Source of the DNA: Siphonodentalium dalli | Lineage: Eukaryota; Mollusca; Scaphopoda; Gadilida; Siphonodentaliidae | Assembly: GCA_032622095.1 (NCBI GenBank) | Contig: CP136067.1 | Location: forward strand, 49,391,899-49,455,898 | Length of the DNA stretch: 64,000 nucleotides | Direction of reading: 5' to 3' | Shown here: positions 35,101 to 45,784 of the stretch, one piece after another | Numbering within the stretch: the first letter of the stretch is position 1 | Layout: each line of letters begins with the position of its first letter | Notes under the pieces: generated by a model | Database searches by the model: none | What the model saw: only the letters and a program-made list of their open reading frames with translations | What the model was told of the DNA's origin: nothing | Program-made: the position numbers and the translations under genes

Positions 35101-35480
35101 CGTGTTAGCTGATTATGGTAAATGGTACATATAATATACACAATGCTACGCATGTTTGACATTTAGATCTATTATAAAGGAGCTAATCTAATATATATAA
35201 TATAATTTGACCATTGAAGCGCCATAAATTATATTTTAGTTTTAATATCATTAAGTGCATTAAAGTTATTTTGGTAAAAATTAACAGAAAAGTTTTCACA
35301 ATTGATAGTAAAGGAACTCTGTTCCAAATGACAATTTTACCCACAACTAATGCCATAACTTACCTCTACGTCTATACCGCTATCTCTGGACGACTCGTCG
35401 AGGTGAAGCTTGAAGTCACAAGGGCTCAACAGTTGGGTAATATACATGGTATCGTTTACTTCGAAAGTGATGCTGGGATA
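32054..35480 (-). CDS. cdc25: Cdc25-type M-phase inducer phosphatase, copy 2 (apparently intact)
   Basis: Cdc25 removes inhibitory phosphates from Thr14/Tyr15 of cyclin-dependent kinases. The exons, 5' to 3', are 35364-35480, 34907-34984, 34116-34391, 33589-33687, 33027-33148, 32639-32756 and 32054-32179; all have AG/GT borders and compatible phases, giving 311 codons. The regulatory part has [22 protein letters not shown] and a basic [15 protein letters not shown] patch. The catalytic part has [51 protein letters not shown] (HCX5R, catalytic Cys and Arg), [15 protein letters not shown] and [10 protein letters not shown]. The true N-terminus is not located; a Met within the first listed exon is possible. 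An ORF1-like insertion begins about 500 bp upstream. It is the only one of three tandem copies without a visible lesion. Confidence 0.93.
32639..32756 (-). CDS. cdc25: cdc25 copy 2, exon e
   Basis: 118 nt, TTTTAG to GTGCGTTT. Together with the last AT of the preceding exon it reads [20 protein letters not shown] then [19 protein letters not shown], a close match to the Cdc25 block after the active site. Confidence 0.93.
33027..33148 (-). CDS. cdc25: cdc25 copy 2, active-site exon d
   Basis: 122 nt from TTACAG to GTAAGT, encoding [15 protein letters not shown] and [19 protein letters not shown] and R of HCEFSSER are the nucleophile and phosphate-binding residue. Confidence 0.94.
33589..33687 (-). 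CDS. cdc25: cdc25 copy 2, rhodanese exon c
   Basis: 99 nt, phase 0 at both ends, from TTACAG to GTACGT, encoding [16 protein letters not shown] and [17 protein letters not shown]. Confidence 0.94.
34116..34391 (-). CDS. cdc25: cdc25 copy 2, exon b (regulatory to catalytic junction)
   Basis: 276 nt (92 codons), acceptor CCAG, donor GTGAGT. It starts [18 protein letters not shown] (basic, NLS-like), continues through a linker ([15 protein letters not shown]) and ends with [19 protein letters not shown] and [10 protein letters not shown], the start of the Cdc25 catalytic domain. Copy 1 has lost it and copy 3 shows none in this window; half of it is duplicated at 28452-28566. Confidence 0.92.
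34907..34984 (-). CDS. cdc25: cdc25 copy 2, exon a
   Basis: 78 nt between TTTCCAG and GTACGC, phase 0, encoding [17 protein letters not shown] and QSETPTKSE. Its TP dipeptides would suit the proline-directed kinase sites common in Cdc25 N-termini. It is conserved, with one base lost, in copy 1. Confidence 0.82.
35364..35480 (-). CDS. cdc25: cdc25 copy 2, first recognised exon (z)
   Basis: 117 nt between TTTCAG and GTAAGT, encoding [26 protein letters not shown] and [16 protein letters not shown] resembles the start of the phosphodegrons used to destroy Cdc25A, but the downstream Ser of the consensus is not present, so this is only suggestive. Confidence 0.82.
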
Positions 35481-35984
35481 CTGAAAGCAATAATTTTCCA
35501 TGAATTAAGATGGCAGAAACTAAGCTCTGCAATTCGTTCATATCTAACTAAACCTGAATCTCAACTACACAGTAGATACCGATTATTCCATACAATGCAA
35601 CGTGTCCACCTGCTCCGACACATTCATTTATTTTCAAATAGTACACGTATATATCCATTGCCATTTTTCTAGGAACACCAGTAGATGAGTATATAACGTA
35701 AAAATCAATCTGTATCAATGCGGACGAAAACCTATTGAGGTGCTATGCAACAATTAGAACAGTGCTCCTTTTCGTCAGTTAGCTTGAGTTCGGAAAGATA
35801 AATTATACCAATAGTTAGAGTAATCATGTTCCCGTTTTAAACAATGGCAGCAGCTACAATCCTAAACAATAAACTGTCAATTTAAAAAAAAAACGATACT
35901 CACGCTGATCAAGACACGAAGAAGGAATTGAAAAAGGAAACAGATCGGACAACTAATAATCAACGAGAGAGAATGAATAACAAA

Positions 35985-36568
35985 ATTTATTTTTATTTTA
36001 TTTATTAGGGGTTTTGGGAATAGCTGGCGGCAGCAACATCTGGGGTGGTGTCCACGTCCCTGTCTCCGCTCGCCTCGACGACGACAGCAGGGACCTCCGG
36101 CAGATCCACGGAGTCCCTGCTAGCTGGTACGATGTCGTCTGTCTCCATGCAGGCCGGGTCGTCTGGGAGTCTCTCAGACAACTCCGGCCTACCGGCTATG
36201 ACGCTGGACGGCTGAACCACACGGCGAGGGGTGACCGGCAGATCAACGGTCACCCCCATCTTCTTCTTCCACTTTGCCCGTCTGGCGGCGTCCCTTCTCC
36301 GTCGAGCTGGTGTCTTTCTCTTTGGAGGCCCCTTCTTCAAATTACGGCTGGTCTCGGCGTTCCTGTCCCGGGCAGAACATCTCTGGATACCAGCATCCAC
36401 TGTCCGGAATTCAACGCAAAGAACCAAATAGCCCCTGTTAGCTTGGAGATTCCAACTAACAGTGTCCACTATCTGAGATCTTTGCATTGGAGCCAACGCG
36501 GCGTCAGGTATTAGCTCCATTGTCCGTCCTAAGCCTAATCCCAAACCGTCTCACTCGCCGGCATTAGC
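35985..36568 (-). mobile_element. Third copy of the ORF1-like element, 3'-truncated, upstream of cdc25 copy 2
   Basis: Homology between cdc25 copies 1 and 2 stops at about 35984 (GAATAACAAAAT), where this insert begins. It carries an ORF from the ATG at 36520 to 36005: MELIPDAALAPMQRSQIV, CVEFRTVDAGIQRC, KRKTPARRRRDAARRAKWKK, VDLPVTPRRVVQPS and SRDSVDLPEVPAVVVEAS. It lacks the Ser-rich and helical C-terminal third of copies A and B. Its position may separate copy 2 from its original promoter. Confidence 0.7.
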
Positions 36569-38050
36569 ATCTAATGTAAGACATGCAACGCGCTGGAAAG
36601 GATCAAGCAATGGCGATATTTTGGGTGGCCTTTTTATGAACTCAACGTGCCCCTCACGTGACCAGAAAGAGCTTTGATTGCCAAATTGAATAATGGATTG
36701 AATTTCATCAGCTTACACGGAGCCCTTTCCCATATGCCACCAGCCCAGGCGTGACCATCGGCATTTTCCGGTTTGAGGGCGCGATAAGCCGGCCCTTTAC
36801 AGATTACTGGGGCTGAACTTTTTCGCGACCTGCTAAGTGAACGATGTGTTTAGTTATATAGGTGTTACCACATAACCACACACAGTGGGAATATAATAGT
36901 GCCGAAAGTGTGATAGCCTTTTGGTTTAAGCATAGTTTATTTATCCACCAAATATATAATATACATAATATAAATTGAACAAGGGAATACACAAGGAATT
37001 AATATAATGTATAATGGTAATATGTGATATATCTGGTAGAAAGGGAGAACGACAGTAAGCACATGGCTTTTCATGTGTCGTTCTCCCCATGTATCATCTA
37101 GGGCCCCTGTATAATATACTATATAAATCATCATGGAAATTGACGTTAGTGTCGGGACCGGACAGTAGATAGATAATTCGGATATTACATTGGTCCTGTG
37201 ATTTTTGGGTATAAAGAATAAGAGGAGAATTTAAGATAAGAAGACAAAGATGGAGGGGAGTGGTGAGGGGAGTAGAATGGAACGGATTATTCATTTTATT
37301 ACATGTTACGTATGATGCTTAAGATGCTGCTGACCGATTTATAATTAAGCAACTAAAATCGTTGTGTGTGGATAATAAATTTTTGGAATTCTTCAAAAAT
37401 AGTTAGATTCGTTTGTAGACTCATTGTATCATCGCCATTGAGGAAAGTATAAACTGAGGGAACTATTGCGTCTGGGATCTTTCCAAGAAGAATTTGCCTA
37501 TGTGGACGGTAACGCCGACATTGGAATATGTAGTGGTAGCTATCTTCTATTTGGCCACAAACACAGCGATCAGTGACAGAGATATAATTTTGGTATTTAT
37601 GCGCGTTTAGGTCACTACAATAGTTTCTAAGACGTGTGTGGTTTACTTGTGCTTTTCTTGTGTAACAATATTTGAAGCGTGAATTCTTCTTTTTATGACT
37701 AGTGTTTATTGTTGCTCTAAATTCGTCGTAATTCACTATGTCGCGTGTGCTCATCGGCAGTGAATTCCAGAGGGCTGCTGTATTTAATATGAATGACCGG
37801 TCGTGTGAATTGGCGTTAAATTGGGGTAGCCGAAAGTTTTTTGAGTTAGCCTTTTCTCGTCGTGGAGTCTAGAAGGCACATATACCTGACTCAAGCCAAC
37901 AATCTTTTCCAAGTCTGGAATGGGGGTGGGGCTTTGTTTCTTGGGTGGTGGCACGCACATAGTAGTATGTGTATGGGTAGTTATAAATATATTCACAAAC
38001 TATACATACGCTCTTCAGTGGCATTATACAACACTACCAAAGTGGGTTGA
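36569..38050 (+). repeat. Repeat family B copy split by a LINE insertion
   Basis: 36569-36913 and 37856-38050 together match 30760-31300. They are separated by the truncated LINE at 36923-37846, whose 9 bp target-site duplication (TAGCCTTTT) lies within the repeat. Confidence 0.75.
36914..37855 (-). mobile_element. 5'-truncated L2/CR1-like LINE, 924 bp, with 9-bp TSD
   Basis: The element (36923-37846) is flanked by TAGCCTTTT at 36914-36922 and 37847-37855. It encodes the C-terminal end of ORF2 (37353-37754): HTRLRNYCSDLNAHKYQ, RCVCGQIEDSYHYIFQC and FIIHTQRF, a diverged relative of the full-length LINE's C-terminus (CLCGEF..HYLFEC, MRTKRF). The 3' end has an AATAAA signal and no poly(A). Confidence 0.85.
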
Positions 38051-38129
38051 GCCTAACTCAGATTATGTTATATTTCTCATCTTGTCCGAAAACCGTTATT
38101 TCCACCCCTTCTCGTCTGAACTACCCCTG

Positions 38130-39378
38130 AGTTATTACACGATTGATTCTTGCCAGATATTTAAAGACTGGGTTCGGATTCAGTTAAAACAACGTATATA
38201 TACATCTCACTACGCATATAGTTAATTTTGAATGCACATTTTATAAGTACACGCAGTTTGCCCTCCGTATCCTAACAAACTAACAAGAATGGCCTGTAAT
38301 AACGTCGCTTTCGAATATGTCCAATATACACGTTTATACTTCATATAGCACGTTTCTTTGTGAGTGGACACCAAGAAAAGGCGAATCATTTTGTTTTTGA
38401 AGAGGCAGACTATTATACTTACCATGTTTTTTATGTTCAGTAGAATATATAATGTAGTGTATAACTGTCGTCGCAATATGTTTAAACCATCTAATGTAAG
38501 ACATGCAACGCGTTGGAAATGATCAAGCACTGGCGATTTTATCTTAATGGCCTTTTTATATAGTCAACATCCCCCCACATGACCAGAAAGAGCTTGGATT
38601 ATGGATTCAATTTCATCAGCTAATATGGTACACTTTCCCATAAGACACAAGCAAAGGCGTGACTATCGGAATTTTCGGGATTGAGGATGCTATAAGCCGG
38701 CCCTTTATTAATTACTGGGGCTGAACGTTTTTGCGAGCTGCTAAGTGAACTATGTGTTTGGTTATAGGTGTTACTATATAACCACACACAGTGGGATGTA
38801 ATAGTGCCGAGAGTGTGATAGGCTTTACTCGTCATGGAGTCTAGAAGGCACCTAAACAACCCTCATCAGTGAGAAAATGAGAATAGTGTTGTAATTCCAG
38901 CAACAAAATGTAGTTGATTTCTTCCAAATCGATAATTTGAGTGTCCCATACGCGAAAACGAGTAATAATATCACCCATATGTCGAATCTGGAATATAGCC
39001 TGGTATACCAATTGGGAGTAGTGAATACTAAATTGATACACCATACAGTTAGAAGATTACATATATATGTATACAATATCGACTCATGGGGAAACCAGAA
39101 AACAAAATTCGATTATTCTCATTTTAATATATTATTTACAATATAGTACTTCCTGAGACGATAAATATATATTAACAATAGTTATTTATCATGCACATCA
39201 ATCGAAAAACAGGAATTTTCATGTTTATCAATCGAAAAAAAAACTATGGTTTTGATAGTAAAGTAATATTTCAACTCTAGTCAGATTAGTGCTCAAAGGA
39301 CCAGAAGAAAGCATGTAGAGCACTAAGGGGATGCAATGCTAACAATAACAAAAATAGCTACGTGACACTAACTGATAA
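38130..39378. repeat. 3' flank of cdc25 copy 3, duplicate of 30.29-32.05 kb
   Basis: It follows the copy 2 flank in order: TTAAAACAACGTATAT repeat, repeat B at about 38495-38860, then the ACCAATTGGGAGTAGTGAATAC flank. No gene. Confidence 0.65.
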
Positions 39379-39504
39379 CTAGAATCTCAACGATCTCTTC
39401 TTCTGTCCATTAGACCATGACTTGGACTTCGCCCGGAAGTGACGTAACTGGGACGAGTAATCCTGGTGCAGCATTGGTCGATATGACCGTCGGGTGCAGA
39501 GCGC
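39379..39504 (-). pseudogene. cdc25: cdc25 copy 3, exon f
   Basis: 126 nt, intact frame to TAG, encoding ALCTRRSYRPMLHQDY through KKRSLRF. Confidence 0.85.
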
Positions 39505-39854
39505 CTGGAAATAGAATGGATGTGAATAAATAATATGATAAACGCACTGATTGAATTGACACCATAAACCAGATTCAAGTCTTGCTTGTATGACTGAAAG
39601 TAAAATACACTGTAGTTGTGTATGGAATGTGATGACGTGACAATATAATTTAAAATGCAATAAGAAAAGATTCGCAGTCTTGTTTGTATCACTGAAAGTA
39701 CAATGGGTGAGTAGGGAATGTGTTGACGTGACTGTTAAATGCAAAAAAAACGAGAAGAGATTTCATAAATATCATTTGATCAAATTAACTTGTGACTTGA
39801 TTCCATTCAAATAGACACCGAGTTACAGACTTGGCAAAACATTACGAAACGCAC

Positions 39855-39972
39855 CTGTTTGGATTCAAAGAATTCCTTATATCCGCCATGCAAGATGTAG
39901 ATTTCCGGGTAACAGAGGTTCGGATAGTTCTCTGCGTTCATCTCCCTGTCCTTCTGTCGCAGGTGTCTCAGC
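39855..39972 (-). pseudogene. cdc25: cdc25 copy 3, exon e
   Basis: 118 nt with AG/GT borders; frame intact, [18 protein letters not shown]. Confidence 0.87.
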
Positions 39973-40389
39973 CTAAAATAGAACAACAACGCCATTAAAA
40001 TAATCAAAACAAAAGCATCAATCATTTCATATACGACACCCCAGTTTGACGTCGTTTATATCTAGACATTCTGAATTACCGACGGATAATTTTAAAAGAA
40101 ACATGACAATTTGATGACCAACAATTCGCATATTAATGTGATTAATTTCGTAATTTGGGAATGATGTGGTAGAAAGAACGGTGGTTTTTTTGATGGAGTG
40201 TGCATATTCCGCATTAATAAAATTATTTATAATTTCATAGAGGCCGCCAAGCGTGAACTTCAATCCGCAATGGTGTTACTATGCACGGGGTATGTGGACC
40301 TCCGTGATGAACTATATCACGACTGTTTCCTACTTCAAATATTTACAAATTAGATTAGGATTTTAGAACAAGAACGCGTTGATACTTAC

Positions 40390-40511
40390 ATTTTTGGACA
40401 GCGTTCAGATGAGAACTCGCAATGAGAGATGACGATAGTTCGGCGATCGAGGGAAGCGTCGCCAAGAAATCTCTTCTCGACCATCGTTTGTGTATGGAGA
40501 TTCTCTGATTC
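40390..40511 (-). pseudogene. cdc25: cdc25 copy 3, active-site exon d
   Basis: 122 nt, AG/GT borders, frame intact; active-site loop kept but with substitutions on both sides (ISHC, ERCP). Confidence 0.87.
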
Positions 40512-40517
40512 CTGTAA

Positions 40518-40613
40518 ATAATAAGTTTTGAGTGATAATGTAATAATAGGTTATGAGTGATAATGTAATAATAGGTTATGAGTGATAATGTAATAATAGG
40601 TTATGAGTGATAA
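40518..40613. repeat. 25-bp minisatellite in cdc25 copy 3 intron
   Basis: About 3.5 units of GTAATAATAGGTTATGAGTGATAAT. Copy 1 has a single related phrase in the same intron (AGTAGGTTATGAGTTATAA near 11229), so the expansion is private to copy 3. Confidence 0.85.
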
Positions 40614-40943
40614 TGAATTGTTGCAAGTGATGGGACTATAAACAACAATAATCTTGTAACCAGTCTTGAACACTTGCGTCTACAATTCACAATATTGATG
40701 CAAATTGACATTTAAAACTTCAGTGTATCAATCAACCATATACCAAGAGCCATTTGAGGAAACATGTTCAATACAATGTTATCTTTATCCAAAAATCAGT
40801 GAGCAATTGCATTCTAGGAGGACAACGCCTTCTCATTTCACCCTCAAACAAACGTATTCCAAATGGCTATAGGATTTCAGGAACAATTGCAACAATTACA
40901 GTACTACAGATACAGTACTACAGATACAACAATGTCGACGTCC

Positions 40944-41042
40944 CTGGATATGCCCGCCTTCGTACTCATACGATTATCGGCAGTCAACGACCACAAAATC
41001 ATCGGAGCTTTGACTGTATCGGCCGGATATTAGATCTTCTAA
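40944..41042 (-). pseudogene. cdc25: cdc25 copy 3, exon c with stop and broken donor
   Basis: 99 nt; reads [16 protein letters not shown] then VVVDCR[14 protein letters not shown], and the donor is GGACGT where copies 1 and 2 have GTACGT. Confidence 0.88.
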
Positions 41043-41282
41043 CTGTAAACAATAGGAATGGTAATGTCAATACATACACTGTATTACGTGCTGACAACAT
41101 ATAATTGGAGCTCAAAATATTCCGACAAATTCCATCATTACACAAAGCTGAACAAAATATTGTCGATCATGTTTTATTTATGTTGCCATATGTTGACACA
41201 TTTGCTGAATATTTTATTTAAATACGTTTATTCATTACTCTTGAATGAATTGGACCCAAAACTCATTAGTAGCCGTTCCTAG

Positions 41283-41778
41283 TTGATTGATTGATTTATT
41301 GCACAAGTCACATAACAGTGAAACAGGCAAAACGTATATACACTATGTACACAACTTTGGATATCACATTAATCATTGTTCATTTCATATACACATGCAT
41401 GTTTATATATACAGCAGTAATTAAATTAGATTACACAATAATAGGCGATAAACTTAACAAGTATGATAATTACATGTGTTCACCCATAACAATAAATGAT
41501 TTCGATTATATAGAATAAGACACCTTCTTAAAGGCACACTTTAGGAATATGCATAGTCTTTTTATGCGGCTTATGTTTTGAAGAGATATGAGACCATGGA
41601 ATTTCTCTTTCGTAGGGTTCTTCAAAAAGTATTCAGGGATATATTGTTTTCTGATTTCATCCAAATGACTGCATATAATAACTAAATGGTATTCGTCTCC
41701 TAAATTTTCTCCACATATGGTGCATATCCTATTGTCATTATCATTCGGAGATTTCTTCCATCTTGCGCATCCTGAACT
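41283..41778 (-). mobile_element. 5'-truncated LINE fragment with (TCAA)-type tail
   Basis: The minus strand encodes CARWKKSPNDNDNRICTICG, GDEYHLVIICSHLDEIRKQ and LKCAFKKVSYS, the same C-terminus as the nested LINE at 18185-18998. The 3' end is at the left (ATTGATTGATT tract at 41283-41296). Confidence 0.78.
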
Positions 41779-41878
41779 GAAATGAAGACCCCCCTCGGGA
41801 AATTGCTAGATGCTGTTTCTGAGTGTCGAAAGGCAGCAAAGGAAAATAATGAAAATTTAATGGGACCCGATATGAATT

Positions 41879-42073
41879 ATGAAATTAAAGGACCGACGCA
41901 TGGTGGTTTTTTTTAAAGTTAGTCTGAATGATGTAAATATTAACTGCTTGATAGATTCAGGGACTATAGTTTCAGTGCTGCACTCACCAGTTTACAATCA
42001 AATACCAGATAGCCACAAGCCTCCATTACAGCGCATGATGGAAAGCTCAAGATGGCATATGGAGAAATGGTGA
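41879..42073 (+). pseudogene. Retropepsin-like protease fragment
   Basis: The 64 codons contain CLIDSGTIVSVLHSP, the aspartic protease active site (D-S-G). It stops shortly after in this frame. It belongs to the gypsy-type remnant. Confidence 0.7.
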
Positions 42074-42889
42074 CATCCAAGAGATTTGCAAAATTTCCAT
42101 TGAAATTTGGTGTGTTGGATTGACATTGCAGGATGATATTTGCTGATTTAGCGAACCAGCTACTCTGGGCTATGACTTCTTTAACCAAAATTAGTGTCAG
42201 CTCCATCATTCTAACGATTCAACATTGAGATTGAAAGGTCAGGAGTTTAAATGTACCCTTGACAGCCAGATCAACACAGCATTCAGACTAACTTTGGATG
42301 AACATATCGTAGTTCCGCCTGCATCTAAGATAATTAATCCAGGCATTATAAACCCATGGAGCAGCAAGGACTCCCAGTGGCTCATATCATATTTGATACC
42401 TCTAGCATCATAGTGCCAGTCAGGGTGATGAACATGCACCAGGATGCAAAGAAACATGACACCAACATGAAACTAGCAGAGAGCGAATTTATTCGCACAA
42501 TATCAATATGCAATATATCTGCACAGGATGACCAGGGCCTTAACAAACATGACTCCAATGAATCGGAAGAGAAACTTGGAGAAGTTTTATTACCAGATCA
42601 TATGCAGGTTTTACTGAAGCAATGTGGAAGTTCAGTATCGGAGAACAGTGAAGCTGAGAACAAAAATGTGGATGAAACATCAGGCAATTTTCTCAACGAA
42701 TAAGGAAGACATTGGGAAACACATCTCGTGGAGCACAGCATTGACACTGGCCAGAGTCAGCAAATTAAGCAGACACCAAGGAGTGTTCCTTATGCGATCC
42801 GTGGAGAAGGCGAGGAGGAGTTGCAGACATTAAACGTTTCCTGGGTAAATGTTCGTACTAGCGGAAATTCATAAGAAAAATTGCTAATA

Positions 42890-43284
42890 TTGTAAAACCC
42901 ATAAACAAATTGACCGAGAAGCCCACTAGATTTGTGTGGACTCAAGAGTCCCAGGAATCGTTCAAAAAAGCTGAAATGACCAAGTCAGTATTGCACTATC
43001 CGGATTTCACTAATCCTTTATTCTGAACACCGATGATAGCCACAATAGTTTAGGACCGGTGTTGTCACAGATGTCAGAGGATGGAGTTGCCTATTTCAGC
43101 AGAACTGGTAGAGTGTGAAACATTTCCATACTTACCTGTTCGATACAAAATTCTTGGCATGCAGCGACCATACCGCTTTAAATTAGCCGAAGGCCAGCAG
43201 GCAAGATGGATTCATGTGTTGAACATGTATGATTTCACTATACAACATATGGCGGGAAAGTTACACATATATGCCGATGGGTGA
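42890..43284 (+). pseudogene. RT connection / RNase H remnant of gypsy-type element
   Basis: Frames here read INKLTEKPTRFVWTQESQES and then, after breaks, RPYRFKLAEGQQARWIHVL, MYDFTIQHMAGKLHIYADG, the typical end of the gypsy RNase H domain. The catalytic palm upstream is deleted. Confidence 0.75.
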
Positions 43285-43739
43285 TCTTGAAGGCCGTGTA
43301 CATACTGCAAATATTGTGACAGAACAGATTAAGGTGGAAAGTGAATGCCGATGAAGAGACAATAAAGTTGATAAGGTTGCTCGCATCACAAGAGCGAGCG
43401 GCAGGTCATAAAGCTGCAGCATTGAGTGACAATCATGTCAGTTCAGATCAGACACAATTGATCGTACCCAAAACCATAGCTGAAGTGGTGAAGGTGCTAA
43501 GGGGGGGGGCAAAGAGATTGGAGTGGTAAGTGGTTGGTTGGAACAAGGAATGAAGAAACCAAGGTGGGAGCATGTCAGCCAGTTATCAATCAAGGTTAAG
43601 ACTTATTGGGCAAAGTGTGACAGAATCTTAGCGAGAGAGGGCGTGTTGTACTGAAAGTGCATTGATGAGGAGAAAGACATTGATGTTTGGCAATTAGTGC
43701 TACCAATCTGCTTGCTTAATAAGGCCATTTAAATGCTCC

Positions 43740-44264
43740 ACACTAACCGAGATGTGGGACACATTGGTATCATTCGCTTAGAATGTCAGAGCGGTCAAGA
43801 TTTTACTGGACAAGGTACTACAATTCAGCACATATATATGTTCAGATGAAAAAATATTTAGTCGGCGCACCAATGGAAAGGATTGACATTGATATTACAG
43901 GCCCTTTAACCAAGTCAGAGAGGGGAAATAAATATATACTGGTGGTGCAAGATTATTCCACTAGGTGGACGGAAGCGTTCGCAATGCCAGATCAAGAGGC
44001 AAAAACCATTGTAGACATATGTGTCGGAGAATATGTATCACGATGGGGCGTCCCATTCAAATTCACACCGACCAGGGTAGACAGTTTGAGAGCAAACTAT
44101 TCCAAGCCATGTGTGAAACATTTCACATACAGACAAGATCGTACCATGCATTTCCACCCCAGAGCGATGGGTTGGTGGAAAGGATGAACATAACTATCAA
44201 AGAAATGATGAGAAAGTATATACATCCATCCCAAAAAGATTTGGATAATACTTATCGTTGGTAG
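43740..44264 (+). pseudogene. Gypsy-type integrase, frameshifted
   Basis: An N-terminal HTNRDVGHIG zinc-region remnant is followed by the catalytic core in two frames: 43783-44080 (DITGPLTKSERGNKYILVV, TRWTEAFAMPDQEAKTI) and 43965-44264 (HTDQGRQFESKLFQAMCE, PPQSDGLVERMN). All three acidic catalytic positions are visible but not in one frame. Confidence 0.82.
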
Positions 44265-45540
44265 TGTGGTGTATCGGGCATTCGTGAAAGCACGGTGTTC
44301 TCTCCAAGTCTGATGATATTGGGTTCGGGGAAATAAATGAACTTACCTATTGACATAATTATTATATTCAAGAGTTCATATTGACCACAAAGCAGATCAG
44401 GCTGAGGAAAATAACCCAGTACCTGACTATATCCACGACCTCTTGAAGCGATTCGATGAAGTGCACGAGAACGAGATAGCTGGAGAGCAAGGTAGAAATG
44501 CGAGCGACAGACAAAAGCCAGCTATGATCTGAAATGTGTGAGAGACACAGAGAGTTTGCAAGTTAGCGATGCGCTGCTGTATCGAGTGACACATGTCTGT
44601 CGAGAAAGCTCGTGAGAAATTATGATGGACCATATATCATCACCGAAAAACTTTCCGATATACCAAATCAAAAGAAGTGCAGTAATGAAATATTTTGGGA
44701 AGGTGAAACGGTGATTCGTAGAAGGAGAGAGAATGAAGCTGAGATAACAGAAGCAGAATCTGAGAGAATGTGATGGAGAGAATGGTAGTAGAATGTGATA
44801 GTTTCATTCAGACCCACACAGACCAATAGTTTTTGTTTACACCAATACCAAGAGCTGTCAATGATGGGGTCTACACGTGTCACGAGTGCGACATGACAAC
44901 AGAGACAAAAGGAGTCGATACGGGAGCGGCTTGGAACAACAATATATTGCCATCATTGAAATTATTGTGTTAGCTACAACAGGCAACACAAGATGGCAGA
45001 ACATGTCTATCGCAGGCACCCGAGGCTACAGGAGGTGATACACGATCCACTGAAATTAAGGACGTATGACGAAAGTTTAGGAAGATCCAAGAGGAGGTAC
45101 CAAAGATGGTAGATACGCCTGAAATCAAAAGCATTATAGCGCGGAAAGATATTGTGATCAGCACTGGTTGTGACAAATCTGTTGTGACCAGTTTGGATGG
45201 ATGAGCTGATAGTTGGGCTCAGACCCCTTAAAGCATGTGGCACCATCTGCAAGTGTTGCCTCCCAACCGGGTGATTTACTTAGCAGTTTCATGCTAGAAG
45301 CCGGGTTACTGCCAGACCTACTGACATCGGACATGCACGCGACGCCGCTCGAACCGGACACACACGTGACGCAGCTTGACACGCACGTTACGACGATATC
45401 GACAGCAGCCAACACAGACACTGTGTTTATACCAACAGAGACGGACACGAACACGGACGTGGAGGTAGAGACGACAAAGGAAAAAGGAAAGGTAGCAACA
45501 CCAATGCCGATTATGTTCCTCCAAGGGAGCCAACAATAAG

Positions 45541-45784
45541 TGCATCACTGGACCGCGAGATTTGTCTGCCGCAGCCTTTTAAAAGTTTCGAAACAGCTGG
45601 CGGAAGACCCTCGATTCTTCTTTATCAGGCCCCCTGTAGCATACACGGAAGGGCACACTGAGCAACTCTTCCGGGCGGTAAATACTAAGGCAACCGAGCA
45701 CCTGATGTGCATTACAGCGGAACTGAATTAACAACATCACAGTACCCAGGAGACCAGTAAAACAGCAAAAGTCGTATTGTAATA
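45541..45784. other. No feature recognised
   Basis: A 63-codon plus-strand frame (45540-45731) has no recognisable motif. This is probably the end of the decayed gypsy region. Confidence 0.4.

Larger units (their letters stand above)
39379..41042 (-). pseudogene. cdc25: cdc25 copy 3, catalytic domain only, nonsense and lost splice donor
   Basis: The exons are 40944-41042 (c), 40390-40511 (d), 39855-39972 (e) and 39379-39504 (f). Upstream exons are not found in the window; from about 41220 unrelated LINE sequence follows. In exon c the CRYPYEY codon for Tyr is TAA (40974-40976), and the donor after GGHIQ is GG instead of GT. Exon d keeps HCEFSSER but has IVISHC for IVIFHC and SSERCPK for SSERGPK. 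Exons e and f are open, with CTRRSYRP for CTPQSYRP. I infer a dead duplicate of the catalytic part. Intron sequences match copy 2 closely, so duplication was fairly recent. Confidence 0.88.
41785..45540 (+). mobile_element. Decayed Ty3/gypsy-type LTR retrotransposon (internal part)
   Basis: In order along the plus strand are a retropepsin-like segment (CLIDSGTIVSVL, 41879-42073), a linker, the RT finger (HSIDTG, IKQTPRSVPYAI, 42715-42833), RT connection and RNase H remnants (42890-43284: ARWIHVLNMYDFTIQH), and integrase (43740-44264: D in ERIDIDITGPL, D in HTDQGRQFES, E in SDGLVERMN). Many stops and frameshifts occur. The RT palm with its catalytic Asp box is missing between about 42833 and 42890. 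No LTRs were recognised. The tail to 45540 is low-complexity ORF sequence I cannot assign. Confidence 0.82.

Noticed and set aside
35214-35672. 152-codon plus-strand ORF, with a relative at 21050-21451
   Set aside because: Conserved only because it is antisense to a cdc25 exon; the minus strand has splice sites and Cdc25-like sequence.
45213-45539. Possible envelope-like or C-terminal gypsy protein
   Set aside because: Thr/Asp-rich low-complexity frame, no motif, no signal or membrane segment.
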